A stretch of 14,008 bases of DNA from assembly GCA_025350775.1 (NCBI GenBank), contig JANXXF010000019.1, positions 1 to 14,008 on the forward strand, written 5' to 3'. Each line of letters begins with the position of its first letter. The stretch's first letter is position 1. This document shows positions 1 to 7,942 of the stretch, piece after piece. This DNA comes from Actinomycetes bacterium (GTDB lineage Bacteria; Actinomycetota; Thermoleophilia; Gaiellales; Gaiellaceae). The notes beneath the pieces were generated by a model that was not told the DNA's origin, ran no database searches, and was given only the letters and a program-made list of their open reading frames with translations. Made by a program: the position numbers and the translations under genes.

Positions 1-1
1 G

Positions 2-829
<828 letters not shown>

Positions 830-835
830 CCGCGG

Positions 836-852
836 GCGGCAGCCGGTGCCGC
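836..852. terminator. Possible weak hairpin between convergent genes
   Basis: A 6-bp perfect stem (GCGGCA / TGCCGC) with a 5-base loop lies in the 42-base gap between the uvrA stop and the stop of the opposite-strand gene ending at 872. The position suits a shared terminator, but the stem is short and no T-run follows on either strand. Confidence 0.25.
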
Positions 853-871
853 GCCGATTCACAGCAAGCCG

Positions 872-1981
872 CTAGGGCGAGCCGAGCGAGTATGTCTCGG
901 ACAGCCGCGCCAGATCGATTGCGACGGCGGACGGCCCCGACGTCTTGAAGTAGACCTTCACCTGCAACGAGTTGAGCTCCGGCCCGGTGTCCAGCTCGGA
1001 GAGCGTGACCACGTCGGTCTGCCAAGCGCTGTCACTCGAGTTGCACGAGATCGGCGAGCCGCTCGACCCGTGCGTGCCGATCAGCGTGCTGGCCCCGTCG
1101 TAGACCTCGGCGTACCAGCAGCTGTTCGAGCCATTCAGGCCCGCACGATAGGCGAGCGTGAAGCTCGCGGCGGTGACCGTCGCCGAGGTCGGCGCCTCGT
1201 CGGGGAAGGTGAACGTCACGTAGCGGCCGCCGGCGAACGCCGTGGCCCAGGCGTTGGCGGTCGTCAGCACCGCGCCGTCACCCGCAGCTGCGAGCCCCCA
1301 CGTCGTCGTTGACAGCGTGCCGGTCGAGCGGTCGCCGACGGCTGTCGGATACAGGGTGAAAGCTGCGTACGCGCTCCCGGTCACGGCCGCCACGTCGACG
1401 CGCAGCGCCGTGCTGCCCGACTCCTTCGCGTAGACACGCACCCGCAAATCGTTCGCCGTATCGCTCGCTGTCACCTCGCCGAGCGTCGTCGCCGTATGGG
1501 TCAGCGTCGTCCCGGTGACGCACGCGAGCGGCGAACCGGAGCTCCCGTGCGAGCCGAGCAGCGCCGAGTTCGACGCCCGGTAGACCTCCACGTAGATGCA
1601 GGCGGTCTGACCGCCCACGTCGTCCGCGAAGTCGAAGCTGAACGAGACGCTGCTCACCGGAATACCGCCGGGCAGGGGAGCGCTCAGCTCGATGTCGAGG
1701 TAGCGCGTGCCACTGAAGGAGCTGCTCCAGGTGCCTGTCGTCAGGTAGCTCGACTCGCCGACGGCGGCCGGGAATGTCACATCGGCCGCACTGCCGTCAC
1801 CCGCGTCGGCGACCGACCAGGCTGCCGTCGTCCGGGCGCCCGGGAAGATGCGGCCGCTGGCAACCGAGAATCCGCTCGAGTTGCCCGCGTTGAACGAGGC
1901 CACGCCGATGCCTGCCAGGAGCAGGGCGACGCCCGCCAGTGTCGCGACGAGGATGGGCAGGCGGTGGCGTCGTGAGCTCAC
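872..1981 (-). CDS. Exported two-domain beta-rich protein of unknown function
   Basis: I do not recognise this family. From the GTG at 1981 it gives 369 residues: a basic start (VSSRRHRLP), one hydrophobic segment (about residues 8-30, ILVATLAGVALLLAGIGVASF), then two tandem Ser/Thr/Gly-rich domains of about 155 residues each. Both domains carry the same landmarks: a W-(S/G)-(V/L)-x4-GDG motif near the start, a YVEVY or YAEVY strand, and GSHGSSGSPLAC or GTHGSSGSPISC, with a second Cys about 27 residues earlier, so one disulfide per domain is likely. The composition and lack of other membrane segments suggest a surface or secreted beta-sandwich protein. The frame is open further upstream to 2320, but that part is Arg-rich and overlaps the opposite-strand membrane gene. 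The GTG at 1981 has GGAG four bases before it. It ends in TAG. Confidence 0.75.
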   Translation of the reverse strand: MSSRRHRLPILVATLAGVALLLAGIGVASFNAGNSSGFSVASGRIFPGARTTAAWSVADAGDGSAADVTFPAAVGESSYLTTGTWSSSFSGTRYLDIELSAPLPGGIPVSSVSFSFDFADDVGGQTACIYVEVYRASNSALLGSHGSSGSPLACVTGTTLTHTATTLGEVTASDTANDLRVRVYAKESGSTALRVDVAAVTGSAYAAFTLYPTAVGDRSTGTLSTTTWGLAAAGDGAVLTTANAWATAFAGGRYVTFTFPDEAPTSATVTAASFTLAYRAGLNGSNSCWYAEVYDGASTLIGTHGSSGSPISCNSSDSAWQTDVVTLSELDTGPELNSLQVKVYFKTSGPSAVAIDLARLSETYSLGSP

Positions 1982-2020
1982 GCTGCTCCGGTCATCGTCC
2001 AGCGGACTCGCGCCTTGACC

Positions 2021-2026
2021 TACCCT
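2021..2026 (+). promoter_or_regulatory. Candidate -10 box TACCCT for a leaderless transcript
   Basis: TACCCT fits the actinobacterial TANNNT -10 pattern and ends 7 bases before the GTG at 2034, so transcription would start at or next to the start codon. No Shine-Dalgarno sequence precedes that GTG. A TTGACC sits directly before the box without a spacer and so cannot serve as its -35 element. Confidence 0.4.
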
Positions 2027-2033
2027 TACGCCC

Positions 2034-2774
2034 GTGTCCACGACCGACGACGGCGAGCAGCAGCCCGACACGCCACGCCGCGGGCAGGCAATGCGCCCGC
2101 AGCGGCCGGTGCGGCCACGGCCTGTCGAGCGCCCGCCCTTCCCCGAGAGCAGGCAGCTCGAGCGCGAGTGGTGGCTGCGCTGTGTGCTCGTCCTCGTCTC
2201 GCCCCGCGCCGTCTTTAGCGCGCTCCGCGACGATCGTGACCAGTCGGCCGAGGCGCGCTCCGAGCCGATGATCGCGATCCTGTTCCTCGCCGGGCTGTCG
2301 ATCTTCTTCGCTTCCCGCACGGCCGGGCACCTCTACGACGATCCCGAATTCGACCCGATCCTGATCGCCGTCGAGGCCATCGTCACCGTCCCGATCACCG
2401 GCATCCAAAACTTCTGGCTGGGTGGGCTCGCCGTCCACCTCGGCCTGCGCGGCGCCGGCACCAACAGCAGCTACCGGCAGGCCCGTCACCTCGTCGGGCT
2501 CGCCCAGATGCCGATCGCGCTGGCGCTGTTTACGGTGTTCCCGCTGCGCCTTGCCGTGTTCGGCTCGGACATGTTCCGCGGTGGCGGCGCCGACGACGGC
2601 GTCGGCGGCCATGTCTTCGACGCGATCAACCTCGCGTTCGTGGTGTGGGCGCTCGCGCTGCTCGTCGTGGGCGCCCACACCATCTGGAGCTTCAGCTGGC
2701 CGCGCACGCTGCGCGCGCTGGCGCTCTCGCTCGTCGTGTTCGCCGCCTTCGCGGCGCTCGTCATCCGCCTCTGA
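2034..2774 (+). CDS. Yip1-like integral membrane protein
   Basis: A 246-residue membrane protein with a hydrophilic, Arg/Pro-rich N-terminal part (about residues 1-50) and five hydrophobic segments: near residues 82-100 (IAILFLAGLSIFFASRTAG), 107-130, 160-178 (QMPIALALFTVFPLRLAVFG), 200-218 (INLAFVVWALALLVVGAH) and 225-246. The short cytosolic stretch followed by a five-helix bundle, with PRAVFSALRDD just before the first helix, resembles bacterial Yip1-domain proteins, whose function is not established. The GTG at 2034 is preferred because of the TANNNT box; an in-frame ATG at 2091 is the alternative, with only a weak GGCAGG before it. The gene is divergent from the exported protein ending at 872 and convergent with the oxidase operon. 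The membrane nature is clear; the family is a moderate call. Confidence 0.75.
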   Translation: MSTTDDGEQQPDTPRRGQAMRPQRPVRPRPVERPPFPESRQLEREWWLRCVLVLVSPRAVFSALRDDRDQSAEARSEPMIAILFLAGLSIFFASRTAGHLYDDPEFDPILIAVEAIVTVPITGIQNFWLGGLAVHLGLRGAGTNSSYRQARHLVGLAQMPIALALFTVFPLRLAVFGSDMFRGGGADDGVGGHVFDAINLAFVVWALALLVVGAHTIWSFSWPRTLRALALSLVVFAAFAALVIRL

Positions 2775-2779
2775 CACGC

Positions 2780-2807
2780 GAGGGGCCGGCACTGTGGCCG
2801 GCCCCTC
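2780..2807. terminator. Bidirectional hairpin terminator between convergent genes
   Basis: A perfect 11-bp inverted repeat (GAGGGGCCGGC / GCCGGCCCCTC) with a 6-base loop ACTGTG lies six bases after the stop of the Yip1-like gene and 34 bases beyond the stop of coxA on the other strand. It is the most stable hairpin seen in any gap of the window. A true T-run is missing on both sides, which is common in GC-rich actinobacteria. Confidence 0.75.
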
Positions 2808-2840
2808 AGGCGTCGTTCCTGACTGCCGCGGCCGGCCGGG

Positions 2841-4784
2841 CTACTTCCCCGCGCTCTGCGCGACGAACGCCGCGACTGCCTGGATGTCCCCGTCGCTGAG
2901 CCTGCCCTTGAAGGCCGGCATCGCGCCCTTACCGTCGGTGACGCGTGCCACGACCAGCGTCGCGGGCGGCTTCTGCTGGTCGAGGTTCGGCCCGACGCTG
3001 CCGGCCGCCCCCGCCGCGGCCAGCGTGTGGCAGGCGCCGCAGCCAGACGAGGCGAACACGGACTTGCCTCGTGCCGCCAGCTGCGCCGGCATGGAAGTGG
3101 TGCCGGCGCCCGCAGTGGACGAGCCGCTCTTGCCGCCAAAGCCGATGCCGGCCCAGATGCCTGCCCCCGCGCCCGCGGCGAGCGCGACGACGACGCAGGT
3201 CATCACGATGCCCTCGACGGTCGCCGTCGAGAACCGCCGCTTCGCTGTCGCGCCACGCGCGGTCTGCACCATGTTGTAGAGGAACAGCAGCTGCGCCGCG
3301 CCCATCAGCCAGATGAACGGGAGTGCGACCTGCGACAGCGTCACGTAGTGATCCGGCAGGATCGCCCAGCGCCGCGGCGCACCCTGCAGGCCCTGGATCA
3401 TCCAGAAGGTCGAGCCGCCGATCTGGCCGATGAACGTCAGCCAGATGTGCCACTTCGCAAGCGAGTCGCTGTAGAGCTTCTTCCCCAGCAGCTCCGGGAC
3501 GAACTTGTACGTCGCCGCGAAGATCACGAACCCGATGTTGAGCAGGGCCATGTGGTGGAAGTGCCCCACGATCCAGAGCGTGTTGTGCACGACCTGGTCG
3601 AAGGTGACCGTTGCATTGACGAGGCCGGAGAGGCCGGCCAAGAACCAACTGAAGATGCCGAGGAAGAGGGTTGTGCCGACGGCGTCCCACTTGTAGTTCG
3701 AGCGGTAGATCGTGAACGCAAGCGAGTACAGCGACAGCGCCGACGGGATCGTCAGGGCGAACGTCATCGGCTGCATTGCGATGTTGATCGCTCCCTGGAC
3801 GGAGCCCTCGGGGTAGTCGATGTAGACGTGGTGCGCCCACACGAAGACGTTCGCGATCACGGCGATTGCCCACGCGACTGCGATCAGCTTGCCGGCCACG
3901 AGTGGCCGGCCCGCGTGCCGTGGGATCATGTAGTAGTAGAGCGCCGCCGCCGGGAACAGCAGCAGATAGACGACCGGGTGGCCGAACCACCAGAGGATGT
4001 TCTTCGCCAGCAGCGGGTCGACCGACGCTCCGGGCACGAACGACTGGACGATGTTCATCACCAGCAGCACGGCCAGCGGCAGCGTCGCGATGATCATGTC
4101 GATGCCGATCACGGTGAGCGGGATCAGCGCGTACGGCACCGGCTTCGACTCGTCGGTCGGGAAGCGCTTCGGCATCAGGTAGCCGAAGCCCATCGCCACG
4201 CCCAGCCGGTTCAGCGGGTTGCGGCTCGTGGCGCCCAGCGCCGGCCCGATGACCGCGGCGAGGATGCTGAGGCACCAGGTGACGATCGCGAGGCCGGCGA
4301 GCAGCACCGACAGCGAGAAGATCGCCGTCGTCCACTTGCCCCACTCGCCCGCTCCGTGGAACGAGAGCGGGTAGAGAAACACCCAGGACGCCGCGAAGTG
4401 CAGCACGAGCGTTGTCACGAGGACGCCGACGGCCCCGGCCATCATCAGCCAGTAGGTCGCCTCGGCCATAGCGTGGCCGAACCGCCGTAGCGGGAAGCCC
4501 AGCTTTGCCAGCAGCCACCAGGAGAACGCCATCACGGCGAACGCGCCCCAGCCGATGAACGCCGCGACGCCGTGGGCGGTCATGATCGCGTACCACTCGT
4601 TGGAGCTGACCCGGCCGAGATCGGCCTGGCTGTCGCGGATCACGAGGCCCAGCACGCCGGACGCCAGGAAGATCAGGTTCGCGCTGATGACCGAGCGCAG
4701 GGTGAGCCGGCGGACGCCTTCCCGCTGACCGCGGTCGAGGGTGTGCAGCTGATCCGTCGCCAGCTCGTCGACGTGGGCGCTCAT
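2841..4784 (-). CDS. ba3-like heme-copper oxidase subunit I fused to a C-terminal cytochrome c domain
   Basis: This is the catalytic subunit of a terminal oxidase that reduces O2 to water and pumps protons in the cell membrane. Within 647 residues there are some 13 hydrophobic segments. Metal ligands are visible: His71 (MTAHG, low-spin heme), His269 and Tyr273 in GHPVVY (CuB and the cross-linked Tyr), His318-His319 (WAHHVY, CuB) and the GHFHH motif at 407-411 (His408 for the active-site heme, His410 for the low-spin heme). GHPVVY lacks the Glu of the A-family GHPEVY motif, which points to the B (ba3-like) family. After a last membrane segment (about 524-548) and a Gly/Ser linker comes a mono-heme cytochrome c domain with CGACH at 582-586 and a probable axial Met622 in GAMPAFKG. 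The ATG overlaps the coxB stop (ATGA) and has AGGGGA 7 bases before it. It ends in TAG. Confidence 0.93.
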   Translation of the reverse strand: MSAHVDELATDQLHTLDRGQREGVRRLTLRSVISANLIFLASGVLGLVIRDSQADLGRVSSNEWYAIMTAHGVAAFIGWGAFAVMAFSWWLLAKLGFPLRRFGHAMAEATYWLMMAGAVGVLVTTLVLHFAASWVFLYPLSFHGAGEWGKWTTAIFSLSVLLAGLAIVTWCLSILAAVIGPALGATSRNPLNRLGVAMGFGYLMPKRFPTDESKPVPYALIPLTVIGIDMIIATLPLAVLLVMNIVQSFVPGASVDPLLAKNILWWFGHPVVYLLLFPAAALYYYMIPRHAGRPLVAGKLIAVAWAIAVIANVFVWAHHVYIDYPEGSVQGAINIAMQPMTFALTIPSALSLYSLAFTIYRSNYKWDAVGTTLFLGIFSWFLAGLSGLVNATVTFDQVVHNTLWIVGHFHHMALLNIGFVIFAATYKFVPELLGKKLYSDSLAKWHIWLTFIGQIGGSTFWMIQGLQGAPRRWAILPDHYVTLSQVALPFIWLMGAAQLLFLYNMVQTARGATAKRRFSTATVEGIVMTCVVVALAAGAGAGIWAGIGFGGKSGSSTAGAGTTSMPAQLAARGKSVFASSGCGACHTLAAAGAAGSVGPNLDQQKPPATLVVARVTDGKGAMPAFKGRLSDGDIQAVAAFVAQSAGK

Positions 4785-5347
4785 GACGCATTCCCCTGGG
4801 CCGGCGTCACTTCGAACTGCGCCTCCATCAGATGGTGGTCACGCCCGCAGAACTCGAGGCAGAGCACCTTGTAGGTGCCGGGCGTCTTGAACGTGTGGAA
4901 GATCTTCGTAACCGGTCCGGGTGTGCCGGCGGGCTTGCTCGGGTCGGGCGGCGCTGCCTGCACCTGGAACAGGAACTTCAGCTTGTCGGTGTAGACGCCA
5001 AAGCCGTGGGAGACATCGACGGAGTAGACGTCGAACTCCACCTTGACGCCGGCCTTCACCGTCGACGGCTCGATCTTCCAGGCGAACTACTGGCCGGTGA
5101 CCCTGACCACCTGCACCGGCCCGTTGCCCGCCGTCTTGCCGTACGGCGTGAAGAAGATCGTCGCGAACAACAGGGCCACGAGGGCCAGAAAGACGGCGAC
5201 GAGCCAGGAACGCTCGCGTTCGGCAAGCTTGTGGGCATCGACCTGACGACGGCTGTTGGTCGACCGCCACAGCCCGATCGCGAGGATCGAGCCGAGGATG
5301 ACCACGACGCCGTAGGCCACGGTAATGATGATCGCTATGCTCCCCAT
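4781..5347 (-). pseudogene. Oxidase subunit II (CuA subunit), frame interrupted by one in-frame TAG
   Basis: Subunit II receives electrons from cytochrome c through the binuclear CuA centre and passes them to subunit I. The first 86 codons encode two membrane helices (about 3-26 and 48-66) and the start of the periplasmic domain, ending in VRVTGQ; then comes TAG (5089-5087); the same frame goes on with FAWKIEPS and the full cupredoxin domain. CuA ligands are present in full-length numbering: His114 (DVSHGFG), Cys163, Glu165, Cys167, His171 and Met174. The family pattern at the break is G-x-Q-F/W-x-W, so the stop stands where Gln (CAG) is expected, one C-to-T change away. TAG is a normal stop elsewhere here (coxA, the response regulator gene, the gene ending at 872). 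It may be a real mutation, an error in the sequence, or a read-through site. A GTG at 5059 could only yield a soluble fragment. It is the first gene of the coxB-coxA operon. Confidence 0.85.
4792..4797 (-). promoter_or_regulatory. Shine-Dalgarno site of the subunit I gene
   Basis: On the minus strand AGGGGA lies 7 bases before the ATG at 4784. It lies inside the end of the subunit II frame and gives subunit I its own ribosome entry, which matters because the upstream frame is broken by an amber codon. Confidence 0.6.
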
Positions 5348-5357
5348 GCTGGTCGGG

Positions 5358-5388
5358 AGGCTATGGGCAATCGCCCTGCGGCGGTCAA
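5358..5388 (-). promoter_or_regulatory. Candidate promoter of the oxidase operon
   Basis: On the minus strand TTGACC (5388-5383) is a good -35 hexamer, and TAGCCT (5363-5358) fits the TANNNT -10 pattern with a 19-base spacer, slightly long; CATAGC with 17 bases is an alternative. The -10 box ends 10 bases before the ATG at 5347, implying a very short leader or none. No Shine-Dalgarno sequence is visible. Confidence 0.4.
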
Positions 5389-5393
5389 CCGCC

Positions 5394-5416
5394 CGCGCTA
5401 CGGACTCGCGCTACGG
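5394..5416. repeat. Direct repeat CGCGCTACGG x2 upstream of the oxidase promoter
   Basis: Two identical 10-base copies (5394-5403 and 5407-5416) are separated by three bases (ACT). They lie just upstream of the TTGACC -35 element on the minus strand, a place where an activator could bind. The gap between the stop of panB and the start of the oxidase operon is only about 100 bases. Confidence 0.45.
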
Positions 5417-5448
5417 GAAAATACGGAGAAGCAGTGCAGCCGGGTCGA

Positions 5449-6360
5449 TCAGGCGTGGCGGGCACGCTCCTGGAGTGCTGCAAACCCTTCCTCGAACGCC
5501 GCGAGCTCCTCCTCGGGGATGCCGTACGTGTGCTGAGCGGCCGGGAAGGCACCGCTGCGCACCTCGGTCGCGTAGCACTCGAGCGCGCCCAGGATCGTCC
5601 CGGAGAGCTGTGCGTACTGCTTGACGAAGCGCGGGGCGTGGCCGTCGTAGAGGCCCAGCAGGTCGTGCCACACGAGCACCTGGCCGTCGCAGCCGGCGCC
5701 GGCACCGATGCCGATCGTCGGAATCGTCAGCGCCTCGCTGATCCGGCGGGCCACGGCCTCCGGCACCGCCTCGAGCACGAGCAGGAAGCAGCCGGCCGCC
5801 TCGAGGGCCAGCGCATCGACGACGAGGGCGAGCGCCTTCGGGGCGCTCCGGCCCTGCGCCTTGAAGCCGCCGAGCGCCGTGGCGGTCTGCGGTGTCAGGC
5901 CGAGGTGCCCGCACACCGGGATGCCCGCCTGGACGAGCGCCCGCGCCCGCGCGACGGAGGTGCCGCCGCCCTCGATCTTGACGGCCTCGGCACCCGCCTC
6001 CTTGAGGAAGCGGATGCCTGCCGCGACGGCCTGCTCGTCCGACACCTGGTACGAGCCGAACGGCAGGTCGGCGATGACGAGCGGCCGGCGCGCGCCGCGC
6101 GTGACCGCGCGCGTCAGCACCAGCATCTCGTCCATTGTCGTCGGCACCGTCGAGTCGTAGCCGAGCACGACCATCGCCGCCGAGTCGCCGACCAGTACCA
6201 GGTCGATGCCCGCCTCGTCGGCCAGGCGTCCGCCGGGCGCGTCGTACGCGGTGACCATCACGATCCGCTCGCCGCGCTCCTTCATGGCGGCGAGGTCGGT
6301 GATCGGGAGCTTCCCGGGCGCAGGGGCGTTCGGGGCGGGGGTGCGGGGGCGCGTGCTCAT
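5449..6360 (-). CDS. panB: 3-methyl-2-oxobutanoate hydroxymethyltransferase (ketopantoate synthase)
   Basis: PanB transfers a hydroxymethyl group from 5,10-methylenetetrahydrofolate to 2-ketoisovalerate to form ketopantoate, the first committed step to pantothenate and coenzyme A. The 303-residue protein shows family motifs in order: MVTAYDAP (35-42), LVGDSAAMV with the metal-binding Asp (56-64), ADLPFGSYQ (97-105), KIEGG (128-132), GHLGLTPQ (151-158) and GIGAGAGCDGQVLVWHDLLG further on. A Pro-rich extension of about 18 residues precedes the usual start, which makes it slightly longer than typical members. The start ATG overlaps the panC stop (ATGA) and has a strong AAGGAG 10 bases upstream, so the extension is probably real. 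It is the last gene of the pan operon, and no clear terminator follows. Confidence 0.97.
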   Translation of the reverse strand: MSTRPRTPAPNAPAPGKLPITDLAAMKERGERIVMVTAYDAPGGRLADEAGIDLVLVGDSAAMVVLGYDSTVPTTMDEMLVLTRAVTRGARRPLVIADLPFGSYQVSDEQAVAAGIRFLKEAGAEAVKIEGGGTSVARARALVQAGIPVCGHLGLTPQTATALGGFKAQGRSAPKALALVVDALALEAAGCFLLVLEAVPEAVARRISEALTIPTIGIGAGAGCDGQVLVWHDLLGLYDGHAPRFVKQYAQLSGTILGALECYATEVRSGAFPAAQHTYGIPEEELAAFEEGFAALQERARHA

Positions 6361-7184
6361 GCCGGCGGGTCTCCTTCGTCGAGGACGACGTTGTCGATGA
6401 GGCGGGTGCGGCCGACGCGGATCGCGCCGGCCAGGACGGTGATGGAGTCGAAGCGGGCAACCTCGGCATAGTCGACCGTGAGCCGCGGCTCTGCAGCGAG
6501 CACGGCCCGGGCGGTGGCGGACGCGGCCGCGGCGTCACCGGGGTGGGCGCGCCAGGCGGACGCGCCGGCGGTGAGCGCGCGGCCGAGCGCCGCGGCCACC
6601 TCTCGCTCCTCCGGCGACAGGTACGCGTTGCGTGACGAGAGGGCCAGGCCCGTGGCGTCGCGCACCGTCGGGACGACGACGACCTCGACGCCGACGTCGA
6701 GGTCACGTACCAGGCGCTGTACGACGGCGACCTGCTGCGCGTCCTTCTGGCCGAAGTACGCGCGATCGGGGTGGATCGTGTTGAAGAGCTTCAGGCAGAC
6801 GGTGGCGACGCCGCGGAAGTGGCCGGGCCGGTGGGCGCCCTCCAGCAGCTCCGCGAGCCCGGCGACCTCGACATGCGTCTGGAAGCCGGCTGGATAGACC
6901 TCGTCGACGGTCGGCGCGTAGAGCAGGTCGACGCCGCTCTCGGCGGCGAGCGTCGCGTCGGCGGCTTCGTCACGCGGGTACGCGCCAAAGTCCTCGCTCG
7001 CGAGGAACTGTGTCGGATTGACGAAGAGGCTGGCGACGACGGTGTCGCACTCCGCCCGGGCCGCCCGGAAGAGGGAGAGGTGGCCGTCGTGGTAGGCGCC
7101 CATCGTCGGCACGAGGCCGACGGTGCCGCCGCGCAGCGGGGCCAACGCGGCGCGCACCTCGCCAACGCTGCGCACGATCCTCAT
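6357..7184 (-). CDS. panC: Pantoate--beta-alanine ligase (pantothenate synthetase)
   Basis: PanC joins pantoate and beta-alanine using ATP, through a pantoyl-adenylate, to give pantothenate. The 275 residues are of normal length for the family. Visible motifs are PTMGAYHDGHLSL (26-38) with the two nucleotide-binding histidines (His32, His35), LFVNPTQF (53-60), YPRDEAAD (69-76), YFGQKDAQQ (143-151) and the loop VPTVRDATGLALSSRN (171-186). Position 31 is Tyr where most homologues have Leu, a mild change. Its ATG overlaps the TGA of the preceding DUF2520 gene and its own TGA overlaps the panB ATG, so translation of all three is probably coupled. There is no Shine-Dalgarno sequence before it, which fits coupling. 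Confidence 0.97.
   Translation of the reverse strand: MRIVRSVGEVRAALAPLRGGTVGLVPTMGAYHDGHLSLFRAARAECDTVVASLFVNPTQFLASEDFGAYPRDEAADATLAAESGVDLLYAPTVDEVYPAGFQTHVEVAGLAELLEGAHRPGHFRGVATVCLKLFNTIHPDRAYFGQKDAQQVAVVQRLVRDLDVGVEVVVVPTVRDATGLALSSRNAYLSPEEREVAAALGRALTAGASAWRAHPGDAAAASATARAVLAAEPRLTVDYAEVARFDSITVLAGAIRVGRTRLIDNVVLDEGDPPA
6371..6376 (-). promoter_or_regulatory. Strong Shine-Dalgarno site of panB
   Basis: AAGGAG on the minus strand lies 10 bases before the panB ATG, inside the end of panC. It is one of the few good ribosome binding sites in the window, and it supports the upstream ATG with the Pro-rich extension as the real start. Confidence 0.6.
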
Positions 7185-7876
7185 GCGTTGACCGCCAGGG
7201 CGACCGTGGCAGCGGCCAGGACGCGGTAGAGCGGTTCGAGCGTGGGTGTCCGCTCGCGGATCGCCTCGAGGTGGCGGTCGACGGTCGCCCAGTCACCGCG
7301 CGCGATCGGCCCGGTCAATTCGAAGCCGTTGGCGATGGTGCCGCGCAGCAGCGGCACGAGCGCCTCCGGAGGCGCTCCGGCGCTGGTCAGCAGGAGGCTC
7401 GCGGCGCGCTGCAGCGTGACGAGGTAGTTGGACGCGATCGCCGCGCCGGCGTGGTAGGCCGCGCGGTCGGCATCCGCCAGGGTGAACGGCTCGAGCCCGA
7501 GGAGGACGGCGAGCTCGCGGGCGACGGCGAGCGCAGCGGGGGTGTCGGCCGTGATCGCAGCGAAGGCACCGTCGAGCTGCTCCGCTCCGCGGGCGCGCGT
7601 GAACGTCTGTAGCGGATGGAGCGCGAGCCGCCGCGTGTGCGGAGCGAGGGCGGCGAGGCCAGTTGCTCCACTCGTGTGTGCGATCCAAGGCCCCGGGGCG
7701 ATAGCTGCGGCGACGGCTGCGATCTCGCTGTCGGGGACGCACAGCACGACGAGGCCGGCAGTGCCGACCGTGAGCTCGCGGCCCGTCACGGCGACGGCAA
7801 CCCCTCGCTCGCCCAGGCGAGCGGCGATTGTCGAGCCGACACGGCCCGCGCCGACGACGCAGATAGTCTCGATCAT
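7181..7876 (-). CDS. Rossmann-like/DUF2520 protein, candidate ketopantoate reductase
   Basis: The 231-residue protein begins with a dinucleotide-binding fold: a beta strand and glycine loop VVGAGRVGSTIAARL (about 7-21), a strand LVVLCVPDSEI (about 42-52) and HTSGATG (67-73). The HPLQTF motif (near 87-92) is typical of the DUF2520 group. The C-terminal half is helical (YHAGAAIASNYLVTL and on), as in 6-phosphogluconate dehydrogenase-like enzymes. It is the first gene of an operon with panC and panB and overlaps panC by ATGA. Between PanB and PanC the pathway needs NADPH-dependent reduction of ketopantoate to pantoate, and no classical PanE is seen here. Alternative reductases (PanG, described in Francisella) are known in pan operons, so I infer this role. 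Other small-molecule oxidoreductase roles remain possible. Confidence 0.85.
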   Translation of the reverse strand: MIETICVVGAGRVGSTIAARLGERGVAVAVTGRELTVGTAGLVVLCVPDSEIAAVAAAIAPGPWIAHTSGATGLAALAPHTRRLALHPLQTFTRARGAEQLDGAFAAITADTPAALAVARELAVLLGLEPFTLADADRAAYHAGAAIASNYLVTLQRAASLLLTSAGAPPEALVPLLRGTIANGFELTGPIARGDWATVDRHLEAIRERTPTLEPLYRVLAAATVALAVNA

Positions 7877-7923
7877 GCTGTGCTGGTGCTCCAGTTCCGT
7901 GGTCGGATACCGGGCTGGCCGGG

Positions 7924-7929
7924 AGTGTA
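7924..7929 (-). promoter_or_regulatory. Candidate -10 box TACACT of the pan operon
   Basis: On the minus strand TACACT fits TANNNT very well and would start transcription near 7917, giving a leader of about 40 bases before the ATG at 7876. A GGAG lies 12 bases before that ATG, rather far. No clear -35 hexamer is present; the palindrome at 7943-7958 overlaps the place where it would be. Confidence 0.45.
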
Positions 7930-7942
7930 GCGCACGCGCGAC

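Noticed and set aside
1982..2320. Upstream extension of the exported two-domain protein by 113 residues on the minus strand
   Set aside because: It would overlap the start of the membrane protein gene on the other strand, is Arg/Ser-rich like a shadow frame, and would place the signal segment in the middle of the protein.
2929..4791. Long Arg/Pro-rich open frames on either strand over the oxidase genes
   Set aside because: They lie over a gene with all metal ligands intact and have the Arg/Ala/Pro composition of GC-rich shadow frames.
4781..5059. Separate small CuA protein starting at the GTG at 5059
   Set aside because: The frame continues that of the membrane part, lacks a signal peptide or anchor of its own, and skips conserved residues before 5059; one interrupted gene explains it better.
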